DNA of 64,000 bases from Eonycteris spelaea. Its lineage: Eukaryota; Chordata; Mammalia; Chiroptera; Pteropodidae. A model generated the notes under the pieces. That model saw only the letters and a program-made list of their open reading frames with translations, was not told the DNA's origin and did no database searches. The position numbers and the translations under genes are program-made. The stretch lies in NCBI GenBank assembly GCA_003508835.1, contig PUFA01000022.1, positions 3,906,001-3,970,000 on the forward strand, written 5' to 3'. Below, one piece after another: positions 37,801 to 52,800 of this stretch; the stretch's first letter is position 1, and each line of letters starts with the position of its first letter.

Positions 37801-40800
37801 AGGGTAGCTGATCATTTCATGTCGCTATATTAGGCACTCATTTTATTTTTTTTTTTTAAAGTTTTCCCAAAAAGATTCTTTGGATTTGAGACTCAAACAA
37901 GGAGGCAGTGTAGCAAATCAGGGTGGGGGGAGCCTATGGCACAGATGAAGAGCGTGGGCCTGCAGTGAAGCAGAGACGGCTTATCATCGTTACTGCCAAG
38001 TCTGTGGGAAGAGAGGTACACAGGATGCGAACGCAGTGACGGGAGCCTTGGAGGTTTTCTTCCGATCGCTGATCGTCAAGAGAAAAGGACAGAGGTGATC
38101 AGCCGCAGTGATGATGGGGAGGAGTTGTAAAAGGCTGGAGGAAAGACACGAGGGCACGGAACAGGCACTGAGGAGAGCGGGACGCAGGTACTGCCTGCCT
38201 GCGTGGCGGCATGAGGGCCCCTCTGTGACCGTTGATGTAAAGTGAGCCCCCCAGCGCAGCTGCCCGGGGCAGGGTGGGTGAGGGCGCAGACAGCACCGGT
38301 TGGACTGAATCAGGGCGTGGGAGGAAGGGAGGAAGGGGAAGAGGGGCACGAGGGGCGGAAGGGTGAGGACGATCGCCCCACGGATGCTCAGACCACACTC
38401 CCTGGGAAAACACACACGTGGCCTCGTCTCCTTTCCTGCTCGCTCTTGACTCCATCGCAGTCTATATTTAATTTCTCTTATTCACTGCCTCTGTCTCCCC
38501 TGTTATGAAATCTCCTTGAAGGCAGGGGTCTCTGACTGTTTCATTCAATGCTATTGTCTTGTAAAAAGTACGATTCCTCGCTGGAGAGCAGAGCGGCTAT
38601 CGCCACATCTGCGCTGCCTGCTCCCCCACCGCCCCTAGCAGCTATTTTTAAAGGGCTCAGTGGTTTGGATATAATTTTGATCTTTAAAACTTGAACTATT
38701 AATTTCTTATTCTTATTCTAGTAGAGTGTCCGGGTTGTTTTCAAGGTCCTGACTACTGGAAACCACAAGGCTACAGCCATGGTATCTGAATTTTAGCTAA
38801 AAATACCTCTCCAAAAACCCCATGAAAAACGATTTCTAGTGTTTGAAATTTTAAAAATCTAAGTTATTTTTAATACAAAGATTACATAAAACAAAACACG
38901 TTTACTGATTAATTTTCCCCCTGAAAACTATGGGAAACTCCAATGTCATAGGACATGCTGCCTTTCTCTTAAACTCGATGCAAAGTATCTGCCAAGTGAT
39001 GAAAGCTTTCTCTGAGTAGATTTTAGAGCTTCTAGTTGTTGAAGCTTACTGGCTGACAAAAAAGCTATGCTAGAAAATGGGACATTAAATCTTTAAAGAA
39101 CACCCTCAGCGTGGGTGGACATCTTTAGCGGGCAGACACCCCCAAGCAAGAGGCACAATTAAAAATTCTGCTACATTTTTCAAGATGTTTTTAAGATCTC
39201 AGCCAACAGGGCCGACTGACACTTTTTCATCTCCCATTTCAACACTGTGATACAAATAAATCAAAACTAGGCATTTCTGGTCCATAAGAATAACGTGTCC
39301 TCATACCCCAGATCTGCGATGCTGCACTATTAGTTGCATCAAGTTATAATGCAGCTGTTTTCGAATGTCGTCCTGACTCAGTCTTACGGCCCTAGCTAGA
39401 GACCAGTCAGCTTCCCCTCTTGAGCATCTGATTGAGGGTACATATCAACCACTGCTTTTAGGGCCCTCACCCTCTGACCACTGTGGATCTGCCTTAACTG
39501 CCCCAAGGTCAGTTCTCGGACAACCAGGGACAGTCTGCAGGCTCCTAGCTCGTTATAATTATTCAAATGAGCCAATCCCAAACCTATTTACTCTGCCTAT
39601 TCCTTCCAGTGGAAACCACGATAAAGGTGCTGTCCCCTGTGCTACCCCCATCCCCCCACACCCCTTACCCATCCCTCTGCCTGTGAATGACCCCAGGTGG
39701 AGTGCTGTGCTCATCCCTGGGAACTCTAAGTATAGAAACTGTAAAACTCCAGTTTCTCTCTCTTGATCTGCAAATGGCCTCACTATACCTCACTCAAGGT
39801 GATATAGTTAAACACAAGGGGATCGGCGTATTTCTTTTAGTCAAGAAATAACACTAAGACCAATTGCTAATGCTTCGAAATTGGGCGTAACATGTTCTAT
39901 AATAAGTGTGCCATTGATTCTCACGGCCCATGCAACTCCTGCAACAGTTCTAATTTATTTATTTAATAGCTGACAGTCCAACTTCCAGGATGCTGTAATG
40001 ACCACAGACACACGTAAGCTCTGGATAAGGCAAACGTTACCCCAAACCTAGTTTTCACCAAAATATATTCTTATAAGTCGCTGTGATGAATGAGGTGGGA
40101 TATTTTCAAAGAGTATGTTTGGATCCAGTAAAGGCATATTAGGTTTTCAGATCAATCAATCCATTAAAAACTCCACAGTACTTTGAAAGCATTATAGAGA
40201 TGAAAAGAGAGCAAAAAGTGTCAAGGCAATTTTTGAGCAAAAGCTCATGATGAGAAACATAAACAGAATACTGGAGCAGCAACGTTTCCCGTGCCCAGGA
40301 AAGAAGCTCCAACGCCCTCAGCTGTAGAACACGTGAGCTGCTCACAGCACTTTGCTCTCAGTCCTCCACGGAGCCCCATGCCACCCAGCATAAAAGCTCA
40401 GGGTCTGCTGAGCAAGGTCAGCAAACCCTTTCTTAAAGGGCCAGACAGCAAATGTTTCCGCGTCTGCAGGCCGGATTCCTGTCACAGTTATACGACATTA
40501 TGCTAGACCTATATGCAAACAGAGTTAAGATTCTAAACAGCCATGCCCAATGAAAATCATTATATTTTGTGGAAGATGCATAAAAATGACAAAAATATAC
40601 GAGTTTGGGTTTATAATGCTTAATATTTTTCATAGTTCAAGAAATACTTGCTGAATAAAAAATATATGTCTGGAATGATATGTTTTTACAAAAAGATTAT
40701 GGCACAGACCTCAAACCAAAGGTCAAATCAATTCTTTCATAAAATGTATCAATAACAGTGGGCTTACTTTAGATTGCCGATTCTGATTTCTGCACTTTCA

Positions 40801-43800
40801 CTAAGTTTCTTCGTTTCTTCTTTCCACCTGTTGGCTGCCTTCTGCTGCGTCGCTAACAGATGCCTCAGTTCGACGGTGGCATTTCGGTTACTGTCCTCCA
40901 TCTCCCTCAGCTGAACCTCAAACCCATGCTCCTTGACTGAAAATGCATGCTCCATTGTACTGATCTAGGGAATAAAATGAACATATACCTTCTTTTTCTT
41001 TCTGCTATTCTAATCAACAATACACAAAAAGGGATCATTCATTGTATTGTTTGCAGCACAAATGTTTGGATATCTATATAAAAATGAAGTTTACAGTTTG
41101 TTTTCATCACAAATGAAGACATCCTGTCTCACAGTATAAATGTATAAATGAAACCAGAATTACGATGGACTAAAATTTTTTTGCAACATATTCCCAATAT
41201 CTTAAAATGCTATTAAGAAAAAGGTATACTATCTACTATAAAACTGCTTTCCTATTTACTTTTACTTTTGTTGCTATAATCCCCGGAAAACGTTTATGTT
41301 CTCAGCAACTGAGAGTTAGGTTTCTGCTCAAGCTATTTTGAAAAATGTTTACTGGTTTATTATAAAGGATACAACCCAGGACCAGCCAAATGGAAGAGAT
41401 GCAGGGAGGGTGTGGGCTGTGGGGGGTGCGGGGTGCCGCCCCTGCTCCAAGTGCACCAGCCGACCAGCACCTTGGCCTGTGCAGCAAGCAGGAGCTCCTC
41501 AAGTCACTTTTGGTTAGTATACTGAACTTCAGACTGTCTTTCAAAGGGTTTTATAAAGAAAGTCAAATAATATTATATATAGGAATTTCTTTACCATTTC
41601 AGTTACAATATAAATGCTGTATTTTTTTCTTTTCAGGAAAAGAAAACTATAATAATGATTTTTCAGAACCTCATATGGAAATGTCTTCAGTATATCTCTA
41701 GGTAATGTATGTCATTATAGTAGAAATACCTTAATGCAGAATGAAAATACAAGTAAATGCTCTCTGGATACCCTAGAAGCTTTCTTGAGTGGGATCCAAG
41801 GAGAAAATTAAGTCCTAATGCCCTAAGGTATATAATGAATTGCTTTCTCTTACGTGTATCTAGAGTGAAACTACCTATTATCCTCCTTGAGGCAACCGAG
41901 AAGATAGTTACTAGAATAACTTTTTGGTGTGCTCTCAGGCTATCTTTATCTTGCTACACCAAAGAAATATTATAAAGAATGCCTTCCTTGTGATACTTTA
42001 AAGTTATGTGCTTTAAAAATGTTCGCAGCTGGCATGGCTTTTAGTAATTCAGTAATTTAGTAAATATGGCTATTTCAATACTCAAACAAAGAATAAGCAA
42101 GGGACTCAACTTTACCAATACAAAAGACACCCCAGAAAACCCAACAATAGCCAAAATCCATGGTTCATGGGGAAAAACAGTGAATCCTTACCCTCATTAC
42201 CCCTGCTAAACGCTACGTGCTTCCTAATGCTCTTAAATTTGCTCTCTCAAGTAGCACACAACTAGACATTTAGGACTTTATAAATAAAGGCACTGAGAAA
42301 ACAACACTGATTTCTCGGTTCTGTATTACACTACTGTGGAGCAAGCCTCCCGCAGCCCCTTGATTCCTGCTATTTTAATCATTTTTGAATTATGATGTTC
42401 TGTAGCTCTTGGTTTGCATATGCTCCTCCTCCCTGGACGCAATCTCCACTTTCTCCGGAGAAGCCATGGTTCTGATACATTAGTTGGAATTGTCTATTTC
42501 TGTTTCTCTCACAAATACATTAAACAATTGTCTATGCATCTACATAGCTTTAGAATTTTGCCTACCTAGTTGACTCCCATTGCCACCTGCCACTTGGAAA
42601 ATGTATTTGTAATGTGACAAACCTCGCTCTACGGTCCTTCATAACTTAGTCTCTGCTTACTTCTTTATGTCTGCCATAATGCTTTCTCATTTTGGGGTTA
42701 TTTTCACATGCTGTTCCCTTTGCTTGGGATAATCTTTCCTCTTCTGCTTATTTTAGTTATTTTTATCCAATTTTTAGAACTAAGCTCGATTATTGCTTCT
42801 ACAGAGTAATTTTCTTCCTATCTATCTAGACAGAGTCAGGTCCTTCTGTTAGAAGCTCATACTATGCTTTCCCTAAAAAGCTTTTATCAGCTTGTAAACA
42901 TGTTTACAGTTTGCCCACCTCTGTGTAAACTGCAAGTTTTTAAGGGTGGGTGCCATGCCTTTTTTGTTTACTACTGCATCTTTAGAACCTGAAACATAGT
43001 AAGGGTGTCAAAACACACCTGTAAACTGAATGAATTATGGCTTTTTCAGGCCATTAACATTTCGTCCTTAAAATTTAGTCCTGGGCTCTTAGCTGATGCC
43101 ATTCCGACTGTTAGACTGGACAGGTCTGCACTGATGCTGTAGACGAAGGGCCACGACGCAAGTCCCACTCGTGTTAAAATTCAGAGTACTGGGTAGAAGA
43201 AGGAATTTACAGTCTCCCTCCCCTTTTCCTCTGCAGAAGGAAGTGAGGGAGGGAACAAAAGGGAGCTTTCTCATAGAGGGGACTTTTGTCCCTTGCCTTC
43301 TTCCTAGCAGGGAATTTTCTGACGACCCATGAGGGCTTCTGAGAGCACGCTGATGCAGCACCCTCTGTACACCTAGTTCTAGAGTTCGATTTTCAAGAGG
43401 CTATTATAGGAGAGGAGAGGATGGCCATGTATAAAGTTATCCAATCTGCAGTCCTGTTAGCACTGCTTAAATTGCTTTGGCCGGAATATCAGTGTACTTC
43501 ACGGCTGGAAGGTAATATTTTGTGTGTAGATAGTGAAAGCAATCATTTTCAAGTATGCTTGCCAAGTTTTACAATATAGTAAAGTCTGGTTAACACTCTG
43601 CATTATGATTTAGTGCTATCTGATGAGAAGGCAAAAAAAAAAAAGCCTTCAAAAGGTTTTACTAAGTCTCTCTAAACAGTATCAATATTTTGATTTTCGT
43701 AAATACACATTTAACTCTAATTGGTCTTGTAAATACCTTAAATTTTGCCTTTTTTTCAGCCTCGAGAGCAATCTTTCTTAAATCCTCAGTCTCTTTCTGT

Positions 43801-46800
43801 AACTGCTCATTTTCTTGCTGAAGTTTTAGCCTCTGTTCACTGACAAATCCACAGTTCTCTCTCTCAGACTCCAACACATTTTGAAGTTTCTGAATCATTT
43901 CTTGACAACGTGATATCTCTTCTGAGGAACTGATTTAAAGAAAAAACAAACAAAAGAAACTTAAATTTAATGATAAGTAGTAGAAGTCAAGAAGTCTATA
44001 TATTTTACAGTATAGACTTTTGTTTTCTTCGTTCTGAGCCATTTCTCTCCACTGCAGCCTTAAAATATGTGATGCCACAATAAGACGTTATGCCAGGCAA
44101 ATACATTCAATTTAGCAACCTTAACTAAGAAGAGATAAACTGAAGTGTAATCATTCACCTCTTTCCGCATACATTTTTTACTAACATTGAGAATCATTAT
44201 GTAAAGAGGACTTCAAGGGGACGAACTGAAGCCGATGGTAGGAGAGGTGAAGTAGGAAATAATCAAAACTCTACTACTTCATTAACTAACAAAAAGACAT
44301 TAGCTGACTATATTCCCAGGTTATAAGACCTATTTCATATTTTCCTGTTGTATGTCTCAGAAATAGGTTTTATAAAGTTCTAATTCTATAAACTTCTTAC
44401 TTAACAGTTTAAGCAGGCTACAGTTCCTAAACTTTCTCTACAATGGCTTATAGGGTTCCACAACCTCTGAACGTGTATATTGCTTCAATACACTGCTAAC
44501 TTTTATTCTTCTTATTTTAAATTTCTACCTTTTCAATCCCAGAAAATCAAATACTATCAATATCCCCTGGTCAACAGGTGTCACAGGAAATATATAAGGC
44601 TCTCATTTCCCATTGCTCCTGTAGATTTTTCTTTTCCATCTCAACCTTGGCTAACAAAGTTCCTAATAAAATGATGAATCTAGCAATGATCATCGAAGGA
44701 TGCTAAAATCAGAAAGATGCTAAGATCAGAAACAAACACACATTATGTGTCTCTAAAGAGAAGTCCAAAATATCACTACCTATGAATAATTCTTACAAAA
44801 AAAAGAAAAAAGAAACTGGATCTTATCAAGCCTCTTGATTTAATTACTAGATTTAGGGACTACATGGGACAGAGAAACACGGTAAATGACACCACAGATA
44901 TGCGTCCTATTTAACTACCAGAAAGGAGAAATTTAAAATAAAATGGCATAGTACTATGAAATATTATCTTCCCATAAAAATTAGTCTTCAGAAATAAATG
45001 ATCTTGAAAAAAATCTCTTCTGTGCTAAAGTTATTTTTAACATAAGATATAATTATAATACCTATAAAAGTCAAGAATCCGTCAAAACTTGTATTAATTC
45101 TGAAAATGTTATCATAGAAAATCCTGAAGTACATCTTACTTTATTTCAAGTTGTTTTATTCTATTTTCTGCTGTCTTAAGTCTTAGCTGAAGATCATCAT
45201 TGGATCGCTCTGCAGCCAGGCATCTTCGGTGCATTTCTTCCAGTTTTCTGCAATCACTTTCATTTACTCTGCCTTCATGGTAAACCTGCAGAAGAGGCGA
45301 ATATGTATATTACCTTACAGAAGACAAGGGTCTTAAGAAATTAGAGGTTAAAAAATTGAAATCAATGAGTAGAAATCAAAACCCATGATCATGTGTTCAC
45401 CGGTTTCCACCGTAACATACTAAAACATAGTAATCAGTAATTATGGTTGTTTCACATTCATACAATGCGATGTCAAAAATCGACTTATAAAAGCATAATT
45501 GCTTATTTTTTGAAATTATCCTTGCTCACGTAAATTATTTAAATGGTTTTAATATTTAAAAGAAATGTAAAATAGCTGAAGTAAGGAACACGTGCTCCAC
45601 CACCACTTAGAGAGAACTGCTTCGATTCTTGGATGGATATCCTTCGCATCGATTCTACATTTCATACTCGAACGCTGAGGTGCATGCCGAGGTGCAAGGA
45701 ACAGAACTACCTGAATGGGACTGCGCAATCCTAGCCCGGGTTAACCCGACAACGGTCGGGCTGGAGTGGGGGCTCCCCCTGCCCAAGCTCAGCTTCCCAT
45801 GAGACTGACTCCTCTCCCCCAGCACAGAGGCTGTAACTTCCCAAGAACCGCAAGGTCTCCGGGTGCTAGGCAGATCACATTTTCAGTCCCACGCACAGCT
45901 GCCTTTCACCCCCAGACTGCCTGGACAAAGGAACCTGTGTCTTCTCCCACTGACAGGGCTGCTTTGTCACTCTTGCTCTAGAAGAGAGACAGACTATCAG
46001 CACATCAACGCTCTACTACGAAAACACACTGCAGTCCTTGCCTGCGCCTTCTCTTTACCCGTTGCCTTTAGCCTTGTAAGGTTAAATTTCCTCAGTAAAG
46101 CCTATTCCTTAACCTATGCTATGTGATATCAAAAATTCATCCCAAGCCCTGACACACAGCACGTAGTAATCTAAATGGGGCACATCTGATGAAAACTGAG
46201 AAGGCATCAACCTTGAAGGACAGTGGTGACCATGAAGGTCCTACCTTGAACATGACACATACACTTCTATTTTATTCCCCCCACAAATGGGATTATACAA
46301 TGTTGTGCTTTGTAAATTACTATCTGATAATGTAACGATCTTTTTATATCAATAGCATAGATATACCATATGCTTTTTATGCTTCATAGATCTCCTTTGA
46401 AAAAATCAAATATTGACTCTACCATTTACTATTTTTTTTTTAACACCGGGCAAGTTATTGAACCTTTCTATGACAGTTCCCAATGCAGTACCTAAAAGTG
46501 TGTGGTGAATCAAATCTAGTCTCTCCTTGTCCAAAAGGCACTCTCAGAGAGTAAGTGGGATATTTACCACTAAAAAAAGTTATCTAAGTAAGAAACAACT
46601 TTAAACTATAGACGTCTCACAATTTTGTTCTCAAATATCATTGCGGTATTTTCCCTATGAAATAAAAATCTGTACATCACTACAGTAATACAGTTTTTTT
46701 AGCTATATATACTTGTTATAGTCACAGATGACCTAAACTCAGAGTTGGCATAAAATTTAAAAAGAGAAGACAGACAAAATATTATTGAGATGAGGTTTAA

Positions 46801-49800
46801 GCAAGGAATATATAGCTATTTCATAAAATTTGTACCTTTAAATAAAAAGTTCAAATAAAGTGGCCACTCTTGGAAAGAAATGTATGCAGGCAATGCCAGT
46901 ATCTAAAAGCAGATTCTGAATACAGTCCAAGCAAATAAAAACACTCACCAGGAGAACACTTATAATACAGGGGTGGCTAGCAGACAGTGTGATGGACGCA
47001 GACAGAAGTGTGAATATTTGCAGTTGTGTTTTAGGCAGTTAATTTTTCCTTTTTCGTATTACCTTTTCCAGTTCTTCTTCCACTGCTTTTTTCTCCCTAA
47101 CGGCTCGTTCGATTTGGCCTTGTTTTTCAGCACACTCCTATAAATTCAAGTCATACTGTAAATAACTATATTTGTAAATCCTTAAGAAAATGAGCAAAAA
47201 TGGAGTAGAATGATTCGTTCATAACAGGAATACCACATTTACATACATTTATCTGTACAGCAAGACCATATTGATTTAAAAAAAAATCAAAAACAAACCC
47301 CTCACTCTTTTCAATTTTACTTCTTCTTCTATCATTTTACTATTTTGCTTTTTCTCTTACATGGACTGATTTAGCTATCAAATGATTAACAGCTTTGAGA
47401 AGGGTCCCACTTCAGTCCAGGATCATTAATGGGTTATAAACTCCGAAAGGGAACAAAATTTATTCTATTTTCCCAAAGGAACACACACTGTATATGATCT
47501 GCAGGGAATTTTAAAATAAATGTTAGCTGTGTAACAACCAGAGTTAGGAACTCACCTTAAAACAAAAATATACATAATTCCAGATTATTCCAATAGATGT
47601 TTCTTAGGATTTATAATAAAGCAATTCTAATTCATAGCTAAGTGGATTTTTCTAAAAATATTAAATATTATCTGAAAAGCCACAAAGAATTAGACATGAC
47701 TAATTGGCTATACTGCATCCCATCAATTTTACTTAATGTTCCTATATCAGGAAAACAAATGACATTAAATAACCAAAAAGTAACACTGTCTCCTGTTCTA
47801 TTGGTCTCGGGACCTATACATGATGAAAAATGCACGCTCATTATGTACGCTGCAGACTTTGTAGAATGTGAAAAGATCTGATCCTTCTTTCAGAGGTGCT
47901 TAAATATCAGTCGGACATCTTCCCAATTTTTGCAAATTCTTGTACTTTTAATTCCAGGTAAGCAAGGCTATTAAATTCCATTTCATCAAATCTTCATGTT
48001 AAATTTATATATTTAATACACCTCTAGTCACACCAGTACTCTTTCCTTTCCCTTCTTTGCCTTTCCATCCTTTACTACTCGTTTCCTTCCGGAGGCTTGC
48101 CTTCTTTCTTCTCACTGTCATACATACTTTTTCTTTCTCTGTGGTCTCCCAGATGAACCCAGCATACAGCAGCACCTGTAGCTGGGTGCTCAATAGCACC
48201 ATGCGCATTCTTTGTCAAAGAGGTAATTACAGAAAAATGTGATAAATGCCATCCATCTTTCCTGCTACACCACAAGTTCCAAGACCATAGTTAACATGAT
48301 TATCTTCATTTTTACTGTTTTCCTAGTATCTAGCATAGTTCTTATCATAATAAGGGTTTTCTGAGTGAACTAATGCCCAGTACGTACCTGCCCTTTAAAA
48401 TAAATATTCATATCAAATAATATTCATATGAAATAATATTCATGTCTTCTAACATACATACCATCTGAAGGGACAAAAGTTCTTCTGATAGTCGAAAAAT
48501 CTGTACATTATATTGTTTTTTTGTGTTTGCAACCTGTAAATTAAGATTGTTATGAATTATTTAGGTCTACAATAAAAATGAATATCTAATATATACATCT
48601 AGGATAATAACTTTGATAAAAAATAAAGTTGTAACTTTTAGGGCATAAAAGATAAATAAGCACATGATGTATTAAAGAGCCAGAGTTTATCATGATAGTG
48701 AGAACAGGATAATACATCCTAAAGGACAGTGTTTGTCAAACTTTTTGGCCCAGGGTCCTTTACACTATAAAAACAAAGATCTTTGTTTATGATGAGTTCT
48801 TTCTATTGAGATTTATTATTTAAAATTGAACACTGAGAACATTTCAAAATATTTATGTATTAAGCCCTTTACGAATAATAATTAAGGTTAAGACAGGTTA
48901 ACACAAATAATATATTTTTATAAAAAATGAGTATATTTTCCAAAATTAAAATATTTTAAGAAGGGTAGGATTATTTTCCATTTTTTGCAAATTTCCTAAT
49001 GTCTGGCTCAATAGAAGACAGATTCTCATATGTACTTCTGTGTCCAACCTGTTGTGTTGCTGCATATCGCCAACTCCTGGCGAATGACACTGGACGCTCA
49101 GGAGAGCATGAGTACGGCAAAAGCAGACGGTGCTGCGCTATGATTCTGAACGCAGGCATGAGCTTGCAGCGCCCCTGAACAACACTTTGAGGATTGCTGC
49201 CACAGAGTAAGTCAAGAGAAAACCCCAATTACACTGAAAATGTAATTAATAACTTAAAAGGCACTTTCCTTTTATAAATAGAAGAATACTTTTATACTGC
49301 ACATCAGGTATCAGTGACAAGTAAATTACTTGGTAAAGAAAACCCTTAGTTAACATTAAATATCTTCATAAATAATGCAATTTATGCGTGTAGAATATTT
49401 TGAAGAATTAGTCACATTTCATCAGGGTGGCTCCTCTGGCAATATTTTTTTCCCTAAAATTTATTCATACTTTTTAAAAAGACCATGAGGAATATTGATG
49501 CTGATAATGTATCAGCAGCAAAACATTTATGACCCAAAGGTTTCTGGAAATCTTCTAGGATCTTATAAGAGATTATTTGTAAAACGTAATATAAACCTTC
49601 TTTAGAACATGTATAACTTTATTTGGCTAATTAATATGCTAGCTTTTTGAAGGCATGTCAAACACATTATATGTCGGTTCATTTTAGCTGTTTGTTTTAG
49701 ATTACAACTGATATAGACTTTTCCTATGGGTACTAGTTATTATCCCCATTACAGCTGAGGAAGATTAAGGCACAGAGAAATTAAGTCATGAAGGTTCCCA

Positions 49801-52800
49801 GAATATACAAATTTTGTTTCTAATAAGTCCAGCTGTATCTGTCTCTCAAATAATTTTTTAAGTTTTTAGTATCTAGAAAGGATGCAGCTAATGTGAGCAT
49901 TTATGACTATAGTAGTATATATATATTTTGAAATATTTTTACGGTAATGCTGATAAAGTCAGTGAATAAAACTATTCGAACTTTAAAAAAGGACTGTGTA
50001 GGACTACCGACACTGATGGTATATCCCCAGGAAACGTCTATGCTCCAAAGGCCAGAGAACTTTCTGGAGTCGGTACCTGATGCAACACAACGCAAAGGCT
50101 GTTACGTGAGCGAATGCACACATCTGAGTGCTGGTTTCCTGTGATGGGATCTCACCAGTCTGCAACGGGACTAAACCCCTATCTCCCCCAACCTCACTTT
50201 CTTTGTGTAAACAGTTTATTCTATAACTTTCTGGAAAGTAAGGATATTTATAAACCAAATAGCAAGGTGAATTAACAGAAAATAGGAATAGAAAAGGCCC
50301 ATTATGATGTTAATATTGTTTACCTGGACAAATATAATTTTGATGACCAACTTTAAGCCATAATTTGAAATCAAAAGTTAAGAAAACTATGTTTTTTTTT
50401 TTCACAAATTGAATTTTGAGAGCTATCTGAAAAATTGCTATTTTCAGTTTTAAAGAAATATGCTATTGTCATATTTTTGTTTTACACCCAGAAATACATG
50501 ATAATGTGTTCACTATATTTACTTTAGTTAATAAAAATAGATGCTTGTGAAGTCATTAGACATAAGTTATCCCCAATTCAACAATTCTGAATACTTGGAG
50601 GACATGTCAAACTGTAATAAATGGGGCAATTATCACCAACAGAACTGAACATTTTCAAACAAAAACATTTAAAAATGTATTTGAAACATAGAAATGGATA
50701 TAAGGTTATGTCACATGCTCTACAAGATGCAATATATATGTACATATGTATATATGTGTGCATATATATAATATATAATTTGTTTACAAAAAATACCTAC
50801 TCTTTGAAATGTAAAACACATAATCAATTATATTATGTCGAAAGTGAAAGGTTCCTCATTCTTCCACTTTCTAGGCTTAGAACTATTCACAGGTTGGTGT
50901 ATATAGCTCCATAATTTTTTGTGTCACCGATAATTATATCATATCATTGATAATCTGAGATTAAATGAAAGTTCAAAGGATGTGGAATTATAGATGATTT
51001 TACTTTTTTTTTTTACATACTTTATATACTTCTACTCGTTTTTATAATGAGCATGTATGACTTTTTAGTGATCATAATATAAAAGTTTACTTAAAACATC
51101 ACTGTGGCGAGAGGCTGGGACTCGGAGAGGACAGGGCCCTGGCAAAGTGCCTGGCACACGGGAAGTGCTCAACAAGTACTTCTTGAGGGAACAGTTGGGA
51201 TAGCAGAGAAACCTGGGTGCGAGGCATGAAAAGGAGCCCAGGAGGAAGGGAGGGTCGAGGAGTGAGAGAGGGAGTTCGGTTTCGGATGTGCCGCGTTTCA
51301 GACCTCCGGGTAGGGCTATTTACATAGAGACATAACCACATCTTAGGAGGTGGTTGAATACATGTTTGTAGAAAGGTTTGGACTGAATACAGAGATCACA
51401 ACACTTTTGAAAAATTACGCTGAGATCATTTAAGGATTCATGCAAAAGACAACCTCCATCAACCATAAAATTAACGTGAATTTATTTTATGATTAGAAAA
51501 TCAATGAGGAGTACTCATACTACGAGTACTTTGATAAAAATAGTTTTAGCATTAAAAGCAACGTCGTCAAGAATATTTTAAACTTCAGCCACAGTTACAG
51601 TGTTTTTAACCCCTAGAACAGGGCAGGGATCTCTGCAGAAAGGATATACAAGACTAGGAACAAAATACCCCAGGCTTTAGTTTAGACTCTGCCTCAGATG
51701 AGAAATTTTACCTTGGGAAATCACCTAATTTCAGTCAGACAGTGACGAATAATAGATTCCTAAGAAATGCTTTTGCAGCAAGAAACATTATACAGTAACT
51801 TTGTAGGAATGAAAACTCTACCACTTAATTGTTTAGGGGAAAAGCAAGCATGTTAGATTTTATTTTTTTTAACTGAGCTTTAAAAAACCAGTTTACTTCA
51901 GTCTACCTAGCTGAGAAACAATACTGTCTATAAAAAAGTATAGCTAAGAAAAAAGTTAGCACCTTTATTTTACGCAGTGGGGGAACACACAGTGTATCTA
52001 ACTATCCTATAGGAGCTAACTTTATTAAATTTATTTTTTATTAAAGTATAGTTGACATACAAGATTATATTAGCTTCAAGTGTATAGAAGCTCACCTTAA
52101 AGGAAAGTATTAGTTTCAATAATTTGTTAATCATCATATAGTCTTTATGAATATGTAGGTAAGCATTTTAATGCAAATATTACTGTAAAAATTAAACCAT
52201 GAATTTCTGCTTTTGCTAGTTCTTATCTGACAAAAAAAATGTCGAATTAAAAAAAAATTATAACCAAGGCTAGAGAGACAAATGGAGAATAAAAGACTGA
52301 TTGTAATGAATTATAACATAAAAAAATTAAAAGGATTCATGAATCCACAGTGATATTAAAGGGGGGCAGGGCACTACTGAAAAATCACAGCTAATAAATA
52401 TATAGAAAGAACAACGGGATTAGAATATTATCAGTTTTAATCACCCCTATAATGTTTATTTCAGGCAAAGATTATCAACACTGATGCTAAAATGACTGGA
52501 TGCAAGATTTTGGTGGAAAAGGATTCCTGCATGATCTTCAAGTATTTCTCCCAATTATTTATATGTACGCAAGGGAGAAATCAGGCCTTACCACCTTAAC
52601 CACATGGTCAAGTTTAGCATCGCTGATGCGCAACCTGACATTATAGCTTCCTGATGTGATGAAGTGGGAGGTATGCATATCACTCTGCCAGAAATGACCG
52701 GAATCTAATTAAGAAGAAGCAGTGACATGAATCCAGATGTGGAATATTCTGAAAGACAACTGGCTTGGATTCTACAAAGGATCTTTGTCACATACAGAGG

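Larger units (their letters stand above)
25796..40767 (-). other. SCLT1 long intron (about 15 kb) between exons i and j
   Basis: This is the repeat-richest part. It holds an L1 3' end (25980-26140), an inverted L1 (27245-28160), MIR copies (28510-28750, 35240-35350 and 36240-36445), L2-type pieces (28920-29860, 30240-31330, 32030-32300, 32440-33300 and 38440-38560), an L1M fragment (33715-34410), an L1 3' UTR (37480-37755) and a DNA-transposon remnant (40400-40570). CpG-rich patches lie at 33330-33500 and 38190-38360. No exon was found. Confidence 0.7.
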